DNA of 64,000 bases from Epichloe hybrida (lineage: Eukaryota; Ascomycota; Sordariomycetes; Hypocreales; Clavicipitaceae), in assembly GCA_019022495.1 (NCBI GenBank), contig JAFEKR010000001.1:1860001-1924000 (forward strand). The letters run 5' to 3'. The position numbers and the translations under genes are program-made. Shown piece by piece: positions 44,313 to 55,120 of this stretch; within the stretch, counting starts at the first letter, position 1; every line of letters starts with the position of its first letter. The notes under the pieces were generated by a model that searched no databases, was not told the DNA's origin, and was given only the letters and a program-made list of their open reading frames with translations.

Positions 44313-46526
44313 GGTTTGTTCAATAATGCGGCTCCCCAACTACTGCGAGGAGAAGTGAACAGCAGTAGTAGGCTAGCGTGTTTGTGGAAAGACAAATACA
44401 AGAGCTCTGCGATAGCAATGAGAAAGGAGAAAGATTCAATGTCTATCGCATGACGATGATGGCCCTCAACGAAGGAAGGACGTGTGAACAGAGTAGCTAG
44501 AGGCTCGCACTCTCATGGTCGGTGGTTGGCCAATTTGCGGGCGTCGAATGGGAGTTTGTTTTGTTCTGTTTCTTTATCCAGGTTACACAGACGTTGGGCG
44601 AGGAAGACGAGGATGCCGGCAGATAAGTAGCCAAAGGGTCGGCGATGGCTGGTTCTCGAATGCCTCGTGGACTGCAGGTGCAGGACGGGGGAGGGATCGC
44701 GCAAAGAGAAGGAGGAGGAGGAGGAAGAACAAGAGGAAGAGGAAGAGGAAGAGGAAAATGAGGCTGGTCTGTTGTTTGGATATGTCGCGTTCGGGTGGCT
44801 TCGCAAGAGAGTCGAGTCCAAGACGACGGGGCGCATGAGACACGGAGGACAGGAAATTAAGGCGGGGTTGAGTCGAGTCGAGGCGAAGGCGAGTCACGTC
44901 ACGCCATCCCATCACGTCGCGATGGTCGATGGGCCGCTGGTCGCTGTGGTCGCTGGTCGCTGGTCACGCCGCGCATTGAAGATGAGATACAACAGTACGG
45001 ATTAGATGATGGAGGTTGTTGTCAATCGCCGTGGATGCAGGTGGTCGACTCCCGTTTCGCGGCGGCATTCAGGGCATTCAGGGCATTCAGGGCACCCAGA
45101 CGTGCTGGGCAGTTGCTTTGTTCACTGCAGCAGCGCCCGCCGTGTGGCCAACGGGGAACGGGCATTGGTCGATCTGCCATGCTCTTCCGAATCCGCCCAC
45201 TTCCCCCTTCCCCACGATGCACATTTCACTTTTCACTTTTCACATTTCACATTTCACATTTCACATTTCATTCAAAGCATTCCAACGCCCCCCGATGTCA
45301 TGATTTCCACGGCTGCACTGCACCCCGGCTGCAGCAAGACGTCATTGCACATGGGTTCGTAGGGGTTCGTATGTACATAGGGGGGGCGTATGTAGACCCA
45401 TCTGGCGGCGTGACATCTGGACCAGATTGTCGGTCCATTCCTCGTCCAACCACCTTCCACAAAGTAGACAGCCATCACTTCATACCACGGCCTCTCAGCA
45501 AGCTAAGCTTTTGCTATCCAATTCGGGACAATCTCCGACTGCATTGGAGATCATGGAAGGCTAAATAAAACTGCCTGTTCCCCCGACGGGTCTTGCCGGG
45601 CGGGGTCCTGACAGGGCTCACGGAATAATCATGATGTGACTGCAAGTGCATCAGGACCCTGGAATGGTGATGTGCTCCTTGCACTCCTCGCGCAGACGAA
45701 GAGAACATGATGACACGTGAAGAAGGCATTCAGCAACGCGTAATTGAGGGGGGGGATACGTACTCCGTACATACATACATACATGTACATACATACATAC
45801 GCTCTCTTGCTTGAGTGGCCATCAGTTGTCCGACAGTCCAGACGCACCCCCTGTCCCTCCCTGTCCCTCCCTGTCTGTACCCCTTGGCAAGTCCTGCTGT
45901 TTGTCGGCCAACCAGAAGCACCAGACAGGCCAGCACCTGCGGTCTGTGACGCAACACTTCTGCAGCTTGTCCACCAAACAAACAGCGGCGGCGTGTTGAA
46001 CAGGGTCTCTTGGTCTCTTCCAGCTGTTACAATCCCTGTCTGCCAGGCACCAAATACATAATACCCAAATATGTACTCTGGGCCAGAGTGTTCCCTGCTA
46101 GTCGGTACCTTCTTCACGTACTGTAATATCCATCGGCTGAACAACTTCCTGTTTCTGCACCCTGGTTTGCTCGGCATTGGTTGGCCTGTTGATTCACAGC
46201 CTCCCTCCCTCTCGCATCTCAACCTCGTTGGATGTTTCTCACAGACAAGTGGGTTTCCGAACCATGTGCCAATCAATGTGCCTGCCCAGACAAACAAGGG
46301 CCCTTGAAATCACAAACGCAAATCACTGGTACGCTGGCGCTGGCGGTGAGGGTGACGCTGGTATGTATATATATTACAACAATGCTCCAGCCCATCTGGG
46401 CAACTCACGTTCGTTTCCCCGTCTCCATCATTTCTGTTCTCCTCCTGTATTGCATCTCCAGCAGCTGTTTTTGCGCTGCCAGCCAGCCGCCTCCAAGCTT
46501 GCCTTCTACATCTCGAAAACCATTCC
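44313..46526. other. Repeat-bearing intergenic region (2.2 kb)
   Basis: Holds the Rab and SUR7-like promoters. Contains a GA-rich purine tract (44695-44765), tandem GGCATTCA-type units (45063-45095), a TTTCACAT-type tandem array (45223-45272), an ACAT microsatellite (45767-45800) and a CCCTGTCCCT array (45848-45875). No gene seen. The open frames within these repeats are repeat-derived. Confidence 0.45.
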
Positions 46527-47675
46527 ATGCTACGAAAAAACACCATTGCGAAAATGAAGCTGTGCGGGCGACTGGTTATTCTGGTGCCTATGGTGCTGGC
46601 TGTGGTGGCCTTTGTACTCTCCATGTTGGCACTATTTGCAGGTCACAAACAGGGGTTCATGGAGGACTATGCCATCGTTCGGGTAAGGGAAACGAGAAAT
46701 CTATCATCAGTGGCTTGCATAGCATTTTCTAACCTGTGACTCGGTAGCTCAACACTTCCATGGTCGGGCACGACCTCTTGGATACGAGCTCCGAGAAGGA
46801 AAAAAGCGGCGATAAGAAAAAGGACGGCGTACTTGGCCATGTCCAAGGTTGGTGGGACGACAAGAAGAACGACGCAAAGGACAAGATAAACAATGTTACG
46901 GGCCACATTGCCGATAAAATGGCCAAGAATATTGGTATCAAGGAATGGTACTCTTTGCACGTCATGAACTCGTGTGAGGGATACTACTCGCCCAACTCGA
47001 CGGCTCCGGGCGTCGGGCTGAACATTACCAACTGCACTATGTCGAGCCCAGACAGTGAGTGCTTTTCTTTCTTTTCCCTACAATCTATTTGTCATTTTCC
47101 TTGTACAAGGTACCATGTAGAAATGGCAGAACCATGCTTCTGTGCTAACTTTGGCTCGCTCTGCAGGCCGTTTCAACCTCAGCCAAATCCTAGACAAAGA
47201 ACTCACAGCTGGTCCCGTCAAGCTCAACCTTGCCAGCATCAAATGGCCAGACAGCATTCAAGAAAAGCTCGACGACATCAACCAGGCTATCCTGGGTATG
47301 TTTGTTATTTACGCAATCGGCGCCGGACTCAGCGGCCTAGCCTTCCTAAGCAGCATTCTGGCCCTCTGGAAACCGGACCTCCGCCGCATTGTCTTGGCCA
47401 ACTTTGTTATTTCGTCGCTCGGTTTCCTTTCACTTCTCATTGGCAGCATCATTGTCACAGTCGCTGCGAACAAAGGGGTCAATGGTCTCAACAAGGCGGG
47501 CGAAAAAGTTGGTCTTTCGGCAACCACAGGCACGAAGTTCTACACTTTGAGCTGGGTCTCCACTGGTTTCATGGGCATTGTCGCGCTTTTCTGGCTGGGC
47601 CAGTTCTGTGCCGTGCGCAGAGACAGAAAGAGGCGTGGACTCAATGAGAAGCACGTCAAGCATATCGACTCCTAG
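46527..47675 (+). CDS. SUR7/PalI-family four-TM membrane protein
   Basis: Three exons: 46527-46682, 46748-47054 and 47167-47675, giving 323 aa. TM1 (LVILVPMVLAVVAFVLSMLA) is followed by a large outer loop with an Asn-glycosylation-rich segment and a conserved-type Cys pair (NSCEGYYSP, then NITNCTMSS). Three more hydrophobic segments follow: MFVIYAIGAGLSGLAFLSSI, IVLANFVISSLGFLSLLIGS and LSWVSTGFMGIVALFWLG. It ends in a short basic tail. The layout matches SUR7/PalI proteins, which organise eisosome membrane domains or sense pH at the plasma membrane. Which of the two roles applies cannot be told. A second Met nine codons on could be the true start. Confidence 0.85.
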
Positions 47676-48344
47676 CATGGTTTAGTGCTTGCGGTGCGGT
47701 CACAAAACGAACGAGAACAGGATTCTGTGGTTTTACCGGGGAAAGGGGCAGAAGAGAGACGGACAACGATGAAAACGGGAACAAGAAATGAAGCGTGATG
47801 GAAAATTCGAAACGACTTGACGATACCACGATGCAAATTTTGTGCCAAGCGGCAAGTAGACATTACTGTAATTTGTGGGGGAGAATAGAACACCTAGCAC
47901 GAGGCAAATCCTGTCCTTACTTGTATAATACACACAGAAGTCGATGAAATTAGTCATGGGCAGAGAGTTCTTGATGAAGAAAATGTGAATTGACAGCCTC
48001 GGCACGCAGCAATGCCCGACCCCAGACCGATCTGCGCCCCACCCACGCCCCACCCGGCAATCCAGAGTCCAGGCACAACCGCAGCCAATTGCGTGCGTCA
48101 TCATGCCCATGCCCGACAGGCCCATATTATCGAGGCCTGTCCTTTCTTCCTTTCGTCCTTTCTTCGTTTCTCCTTTCCTCTGTGTGTCATGTCAATCCCG
48201 TAGCAGCGTTTTGAACAGCATTTCAACAGCTAAACACCTTTATCGACCCGGCCCTGTCTGGCCCTGTCTGGCCCTGTCGAGGAATATAGTTCCTCTGTCC
48301 ATCCTACGATCCATGGACCCCCTGCACCACCACAGCTGCCCACC
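47676..48344. promoter_or_regulatory. Upstream region of the MscL-like gene
   Basis: About 670 bases between same-strand genes, ending in a C/T-rich tract (48125-48185) and three tandem GGCCCTGTCT units (48250-48278). Likely promoter; no further gene. Confidence 0.45.
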
Positions 48345-49093
48345 ATGCCCAGCGACGTCGAACATGGCAGCACCGAAACATCGTCGCTGCTCGGGCGCGG
48401 CAGACACAATATGAAGCGCTTCTTGGATGGCTTCGTCGACTTTGCTTTCCAGGGGAATATTCTGCAGATAGCATTTGGCTTGATGTCTGTGTCATTCCTT
48501 CTCCCTCTCCCATCCGCTGTTCTTCCTGGTGGCGCCTTTCCCAATATTATAAAATTCATGAAAATTTATAAAAGAGACTCCCGCAGGCTAATCAAACCTT
48601 TTCATCCATTACAGCATCGCCAACATCTTCACCGACCTCATCAAGACCTTTGTCAGCGCAATCCTCATGCCCCCCCTCTCCGTCCTCTTCCCCGTAAACA
48701 AGAACATTGAGGAAAAGTTCGCGGTCCTCAGGTACGGGGCCAACTACAACGCCACGACGGGGTACAACACGCTGCACCAGGCGCTGGACGACGGCGCCGT
48801 CGTCATGGCCTACGGCTCGTTTGTGTACCAGGTTATTTCATTCATCATGGTGGGGTTTGCGCTGTACGGCCTCGCGCATGTGTATACTCTTGTGTCGCAT
48901 GATCCGATTATAAAGTACACTAAGAAGTGTCGGTATTGCCGAAAACGCATTAATGAGAAGGTGAGTTGGCGCGAGAATTTGGTGGTTTGCCCGGCTTTAC
49001 TGACGTGTATTTTTTTTCTGCATGGTTTAGTGCTTGCGGTGTATTAATTGTACGAGTTGGCAGGATGGTCGGGAGGATAGGAACGAGGGTTGA
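48345..49093 (+). CDS. MscL-type mechanosensitive channel with C-terminal Cys cluster
   Basis: Three exons: 48345-48484, 48615-48960 and 49031-49093, giving 182 aa. The MscL signature is clear: FVDFAFQGNILQIAFGLI, then IANIFTDLIKTFVSAILMPP as TM1, and YGSFVYQVISFIMVGFALYG as TM2, with a periplasm-like loop between. In bacteria MscL is a pentameric pore that opens under membrane tension to release solutes. Fungal copies exist but are little studied. The tail after TM2 reads KKCRYCRKRINEKCLRCINC, a CxxC...CxxCxxC pattern that resembles the short cytoplasmic zinc-ribbon tails of some bacterial MscL proteins. Its last part lies in a separate 63-nt exon. Intron 1 uses the donor GTCTGT. Confidence 0.9.
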
Positions 49094-49389
49094 TGGCGTT
49101 GCATTGTGGGTGTGAGCGTGCGTGCAAGGTGCATCTGTTGGAGTTTGGGTCGTTTCTTTGCGTGACCTTTTTTTGTCTCTTTTCTTTTTCTTTTTATTTA
49201 CCCCCTTTCTTGGATTCCTATTGACATCTTCGTTACGCTCTTGATCCTCGTCATCTGCAAAGTCGAGCCTCAACAAGTGCAACTCCAAACATATTGAACA
49301 ACGCATCAGACGTTTGACAAAGACTTTTGTCTACATGTACAAATATGCGCAAACGAAACAAATCACCCGCGACAAGGCAAACCCCGTCC
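49094..49389. other. Convergent 3' region (MscL / GPI-type protein)
   Basis: About 300 bases with a T-rich tract (49165-49200). No gene seen. Confidence 0.4.
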
Positions 49390-50144
49390 TTACAAAGCAA
49401 GCACACCTCCCACGACGGCCGCCACGCCCGCCCAGACAGCATTCTGCGTCACCATGGGCCCAGCAGCATTCGTGCCCGTAGATGACGACGACGCGGCGCT
49501 CGTCTTGCTCACTGCGTTTCCAGAGGTAGAGCCACTTGCGGTGGGCGCAGGAGTGGCACTGGCACTGGCACTGGCACTGGCATCATTGGTGTTGGCGGCA
49601 GTCAGCTTCTCTGCGCCGGCCGTGATCTGGACAGGGCGCATCGACTCAGAGTATGTTATGGTCATCTGTTCGTTCATGGAGTTGGTTCCCGAGGCGATCA
49701 TGACGTTGCAACGGGCCTCGTCCTTGGCGGGATCGAGCTTGCAATTTCCATTGAGGCTTCTGTGTATGAGCTTGCGTGTTAGCAAACATTGAAACACTGC
49801 CCGGAGAACAAGCATAAGACCAATATCGCGATGGCAAATGCTTTAAAACCAAATGATGATGATGATGATAAAACTTACACGACTCCAGTGCCAGTCTCGG
49901 CGGGAAACTGCGCGTCAAACTCGAATGTACTGAGTCCCTGTGTAACGATCATGCCAGCCGGGAGGAAGCCGCAGTTCTCCGAGGCGGAATCGGGGGGGCA
50001 ATTGATCGAGAACGTCGTGGCCGTTGCGTCGGCGTGGATGACAGAGCCGACCATGGGGCGATCAGGGAGAACCTGGACGGTGGTGGTGTCGGCGGCGAGG
50101 GCGGCGCCGGCCATCGCGGCGATGAGGACTAATGAGCGTGCCAT
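49390..50144 (-). CDS. Secreted GPI-anchored-type protein 1
   Basis: Two exons: 50144-49879 and 49759-49390, giving 211 aa. The signal peptide is MARSLVLIAAMAGAALA. The mature domain contains four cysteines (INCPPDSASENCGF, then GNCKLDPAKDEARC), probably two disulfides, and ends in a Ser/Ala/Thr-rich stalk (ASASASATPAPTASGS). A terminal hydrophobic segment VWAGVAAVVGGVLAL follows, the pattern of a GPI-anchor signal. This suggests a wall or plasma-membrane surface protein. No enzymatic domain is seen. The second secreted protein at 51.6 kb has a similar layout and points the other way, with transposon debris between them. Confidence 0.82.
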
Positions 50145-51629
50145 GATGGGATGGGATGATAATGAGTGAGTGAGTGAGTGATCGAAAGATGAGATGATAC
50201 GGGAAACGGGAACGGGAAAAAGGAGAACATCGGGCAAAGGTTGAGCGAGTGAGCGAGGGTCTTTGTAAGAAGTCTGTTCTTGGCGTGTAGACCACGAAGC
50301 CGTGTATAATTCAGTGTATTAAGGGACGCGCTAGCCATTCTGATTTGCAGAAAAATCCACGAAGCCACGCAGACTTTGCGCGTGCATGATTCAGTGTATA
50401 ATTAAGTGACGCCCTAGCCATTCTAATTTGCGCAGAAAGTTATGGAACTATGTCCACTTTGCATAAAGACCACTTTCCCCCCTAGTCATGATGCATCTTT
50501 TTGACTAATTGGGAAAATGCAGTTGCTTCTTGTGATACGGAGTGTGCATTGACGATAATTTGCGCAGAAAGTTATGGAACTATGTCCACTTTGCAAAGAC
50601 CACTTTCCGCCCTATTCATGATGCATCTTTTTGACTAATTGGGAAAATGCAATTGCTTCTTGTGATATGGAGTGTGCATTGACGACAAGAGGCAACGTCA
50701 AAGAGGGGGGTGTTGGCTGGTTTGTTGGTCTGTGTACTGATTACATGTAAAGCTGGAAGAAGCCGTTTGGTTCGGTGGTGCCAGCCGGGTTCGGTCCCGA
50801 GGGGTTTTGCTGGCAGGTTTCGTTATTCCCGTGGCAGGCCAACGGAAATGACTGCAATACTCCGTAGTCTACGCGTAAACTTTTAATGATCCGACTTTGC
50901 CGGGCCGAGCCGGTTGATCTCGCCAGCCAGGATCGCCCGGCTATTACTCCGTACACAGAAGGCATTCATTCTTCAAACGCGACACCGGCTCTTCGGTGAC
51001 GGTCCGCGTCACGATAGCATATTAGTTCTACTACCACGTGCACAGGCTTGGCAACAATGCTGTTTACAAGACGTTCCTTCTTCATTCGCGATGAGCTCGA
51101 CAGCTGAATCTCGACAGACAAAGGAGGGGGAAACCCGTTTGGACACCTGTACTTTTTAAAAAAAAAAAAGAAATGTACAGCTATTGCCAAAAGTCGAACG
51201 CTTGAGATCCGGCACAAATCCGTCGTCATCATGGCACCAGAGCGGCAGCTTGGCTATGACACGCCCACGTTGCCTCTTGGCCCGCCAAGACTGAGGGCGG
51301 TCGCGGTACTAATCCGCATTTGGACTTGGCCAAGACTTCTCATCAAAGAGGGCCCAACAAGACCGCATTGTCTCGTTAACCCCCATCGCCGGTTCAAGAA
51401 TCGAACGCCCTTTCGCTCCCGCCCACTCCTTCTTCTCATGTCTTTGTCTTTTGCTCAGCGTCTGGCCGCGAAAGAGAGCCCTGTTTCTCTTGATGCGACA
51501 AAGTCATCCATCAGCTGCATCGACGATACTGACTGGACGCTGACAACATCAGCGGCAAGAGTAAGACAACACGGTGAGAAGGAGAGACAAGGGTGAGGAG
51601 AGGGCGACCATCTTTTCTTTCCTACCGCG
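50145..51629. promoter_or_regulatory. Divergent region between two GPI-type genes
   Basis: About 1.5 kb. 50283-50695 is transposon debris (listed separately). The remainder has TACTCCGTA motifs near 50862 and 50946 and a run of A at 51160-51170. Promoters of both surface-protein genes should be at its two ends. Confidence 0.45.
50283..50695. repeat. Transposon-end fragments, tandemly duplicated and not RIP-mutated
   Basis: Two copies of an ACCACGAAGCC...CTAGCCATTC block (about 50290-50350 and 50356-50425) are followed by two copies (about 50426-50555 and 50556-50690) of a roughly 130-bp unit beginning AATTTGCGCAGAAAGTTATG. The stretch 50356-50520 aligns with the island's left end at 5706-5880. 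For example CCCCCCTAGTCATGATGCAT here corresponds to CCCCCCTATTTATAATATAT there, differing mainly by transitions. Confidence 0.75.
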
Positions 51630-52480
51630 ATGCTCCGGTTCGCGCCAGCCTTCTCCAGGGTTCTCGCTCTTCTACTACTCGCATCTGCGAGCGTCTGCGT
51701 TGCCCATGATGATCCCACACCGACGCCTACGATAACGGCAGCTCCCATCTTTATACCGTACTACAGCGAGGATCAATGGTCTGCTATGAGGGGCAGTATT
51801 CTCTCCACGGTAGGTCGTACGCCGATCTTTCCTATAAAGAAAAATTCTCCCCCGCGAGGCGGACAGATATAATTCATAGCTCGGAGCGACTGACAGGACT
51901 TGATGAAATAGAACAAGACTGCAAGCGAAACCACGTACACCATATTCTGTCCCACGGCAGCTCAAGTTGCCTGTGATTTGTCGCTTGAGTTTCCATTCAT
52001 CATCGTGGAGGGTGCCAGCACGCTCAAGTTTCACGGCACTCTGACGTCTACATAGTAAGCATCATCTGTCTCTCATTCTTATTGCGCTGGCGTTTGTAAC
52101 TAACAAGCTGTAGCATCGCGGACCTCGAGTGCAACATGAATGGCACAACGGCAGCGACCTGCTCTGGTTACTCTAGCTATCGATCGGGCTACACGAACGG
52201 CAAATACACCGGCCCGACAGAGATGTCGTGGACATCGACCTTTACTGGATCCAATGTCCATTGGGGCACTCTGACGCTTGCGCAGAAACCGTCAGAAACG
52301 GACGATTCGCTCGACGTTACGGGAACAGATATCGCCGCTCCGACAGTTCCATCTACCGCCGTGTACTATTCCTCGCCGACGCAGGGCAGTGCAGCGACTA
52401 GCCTGCTATCGGACTGCGCTTATGCTAGAGCTGCCGCCATATTGGGCACTCTTGCCACCACTTTACTCTTGGCAGCGTGA
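51630..52480 (+). CDS. Secreted GPI-anchored-type protein 2
   Basis: Three exons: 51630-51809, 51912-52054 and 52114-52480, giving 229 aa. A signal peptide precedes AHDDPTPTPTITAAPIFIPY. The core has four to five Cys (TIFCPTAAQVACDLSL, DLECNMNGTTAATC) and several Asn-X-Thr sites. A Thr/Ser-rich stalk leads to the C-terminal hydrophobic segment AAAILGTLATTLLLAA, consistent with GPI anchoring. No known enzyme domain. Its Cys spacing broadly recalls the neighbouring protein at 49.4-50.1 kb (ANCPP/FCP followed by a second Cys pair), so the two may be distant paralogues; this is a guess. Confidence 0.82.
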
Positions 52481-55120
52481 TTTGGGCATGATACGGATGA
52501 CAGGATTACATGTATACATAGGGTCGGGACAGGAGGATGCAGATATATACCCCCTTAACAGGCGGACATATGCCCTGTCAGTGACCAGACGACGGATCTT
52601 GGCATGAAGGGTTGCTTTCTTCTTTTGGAAAGCGTAGAATGGGCGGCTTTTTTTTTTTTTTTTTGCACGGCGTTTCGTTATATCTTGGCATTGCTCGAGT
52701 CGGTTTGTCTCGTTCAAGGGCGGTTGGTATCTGTGGGAAGAGACTGCAGGCTTTATATCCCGATTTGGGCGTCAACCCAAAGCTGTTCGAGGATCACGGA
52801 TCTGATGAATGGGGGAAGAATTGGGCGGCAAAGGAAAAGAATAAGTACGAATGCAAAGTGAAAGCTGGTTGCATCTTTGCAATAAGAGCCATACAGAGTC
52901 TGCAATTTAGAGTAAAACTCGACACGTCCGTTGCATCACGGGTCCAGAAACGGGGCAATTTAATTATGCTTTCGATTTTGAAGCTTTGACTTCCACCGCC
53001 CATATACCCTGGTCGCCTTACTGTGTGATTGTCAGAGCTTCATTTGCCGTGGCTCTACCGTATGAAATGAATTAAGGATTCAAGGATGACTACTCCGTTC
53101 ACAACCAGTTCACACAGTCCTGTGAATCCCCGTCAGACACCGCTCTTGACAGCCTAATCCATGGATGTCTCAGACGCAATAGCTTCACCAGCCAGCCCAC
53201 CTTTGAACACGAGAAGCCAGGGCTCCCTCCCGCCTTGGAAGCCAAGCTATCCAAACGGACCGACCCCCCTTCACTGTCAAGACTCTGGCGTACCGAGCCC
53301 TAGGGCTAGCTGGGTCCACGTGACGCTGACGAGACGCTAGCCATTCGCCAGCGACTTCGCACGCACGCACACACACTTAGTTAGACCTATCTATGTAGCT
53401 ATGAACCGTCCCTCACATTGTAAGTTACTAATGTAGCCGTGTGTGACCAGGTCTATTTTCGAACCTGGAACCTCCGGCCTCTTGAATCCCAATCTTCATG
53501 TGTCTTGTTTGCCGCCTCCCTTGGTTCCGGCAAAGGAACTTGTGCACTTGTCGGCACGAGAGCGATAGCTTTGCTATCGTAAGCCGTGCGGAGGGAGTTT
53601 GTTTGGCTAGCGAGCCGAGGCAGGGCACATGAGAGGGTGTTGGCGCATTCGGGGAATACATACAGTCTGACCCCTGCATGATTTAAACTAACTACAGGCC
53701 CCACGTAATCCGTAGTGCAGCTACTATTGGCTCTAAGTGGCTATATTAAGTGGAACTGGTAGGGATGCTATAGGGGTGTTTACGCTAGTAAGAGAAACTA
53801 ATCCGTATGTAAATAGTCCTGGAAAAAATACACGTAATATATGGTCCCTTTTGCCCTGTTTAGTGCCATGGAAAGATCTGTCATTGGCCTGCTGCCCCTA
53901 GTTGCGTACATGTACCTCTTGCAAAAACAAAACAGGCATTAGACCATGTACCTTTGGTCGATCTGCCGTGCTCCGCAAGACTCACATGTTTTTTTGCAAG
54001 GGTTGCAGCTTGGGCCCCGCCGCTCCGCCGCTTGAGCGTCTTGGGCCGTTCAGAAAAGGCCGTCTTAACGCTCAAGTGGGGCGGAGAGTGAGTCGGTCGC
54101 ATCCAGTTTCTTTCAGCCTGATGCCCCCCCCCTTTTTTTTTTTTTCTCTCCTTTTCCTCTCTTGAGGGCATGATGGGTGCATGGGTGGGTGCCTGCCTGC
54201 CACCCTGCTTACTCCGTCGATCAGATCAGATATCCACACCCAACCCATGCACCTTCCGTAGCCGCGTTAGGCCTTAGTAATAAGGCTCCTCCCAGTCATC
54301 CATCCGAACGACTGGCCTGGACTTGTCCAAGTCGCTGATGCTTCTTTTTCCCCGTCCTACCGCGCGCGAGGCGGGGGCACGAAATAGAAGCTGGCTGAAA
54401 CACTCACCGTCCATGGCCACCCACTCGACACGAAAAAGCCATGGCCATGGAAGCACAAAGCAGGCAAAGTCTAGTCCGTACAATGTCCACCGTACATGTA
54501 CGACCCCTGGCTGATCCGTGGGGATTCACGGATTACCTCGTAGTCCGTACTATTGACGGATTATGGAGCACCGCCTCTCACATAAGCGCATTCATCTGAT
54601 TACAGCCTCTTTTTTGTTTCCTTTGTTGGGGTATCCCTCACCTTCTTCCTTTCTCCGTATCTTTGTGCCGTCTTCCTGCTTTTCCACGTCTTCTTCTCTC
54701 CTTCAGTTCTCGGTGTGACCCGGCTTGTTTGCTTGCTACTTTGTATCTCGCATCTCGCTCCCCCTCCCCCCCCTCAGCCCACCACTTTTCCTAGCTGGCC
54801 TTGGCAAACACAGACCAGTTCTTGTTTGCATTTGTTTGCATTTTCCATTTTATTCTTCCAAGTATTCGGACTGCAGTTCCCTTTTCTAGAATCATTACGG
54901 AGTACATACCGCGCATCTATCTTCCTGGTCGAAGATTCCTCATTATCCTGGTCATTGCCAATAGCAAACGAAAAAGAGACAAACGATTCACCATTACAAC
55001 CACTTTGCATCGATAGTCCCAACATATTCGTTCATCTTGTCTCTTTATAAGTCTACTCCTAGCGTGCTCTTTGTTCGCTAGGCTTTTAGCCTTGATTATT
55101 CCTATTCTTATTCCCCAGTC
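52481..55120. other. Gene-poor region (2.6 kb)
   Basis: Contains a T run (52651-52664), a GACGCTAGCCATTC stretch at about 53333-53345 resembling the transposon end at 50.33 kb, a tRNA-T-arm-like GGTTCGAAA on the minus strand near 53460 without a foldable tRNA, and TACTCCGT motifs near 53091, 54209 and 54898. The last 500 bases are C/T-rich, typical of a fungal promoter and 5' leader for the GH76 gene. No gene recognised. Confidence 0.45.

Noticed and set aside
44515..44915. Overlapping frames in a purine-rich tract
   Set aside because: Encode only Glu/Arg/Lys or Ser/Phe low-complexity runs created by the GA repeat.
53430..53530. tRNA-like B box (GGTTCGAAA) on the minus strand
   Set aside because: The flanks do not form a 5-bp T stem with a 7-base loop, and no acceptor or anticodon arm can be folded. 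It is likely chance.
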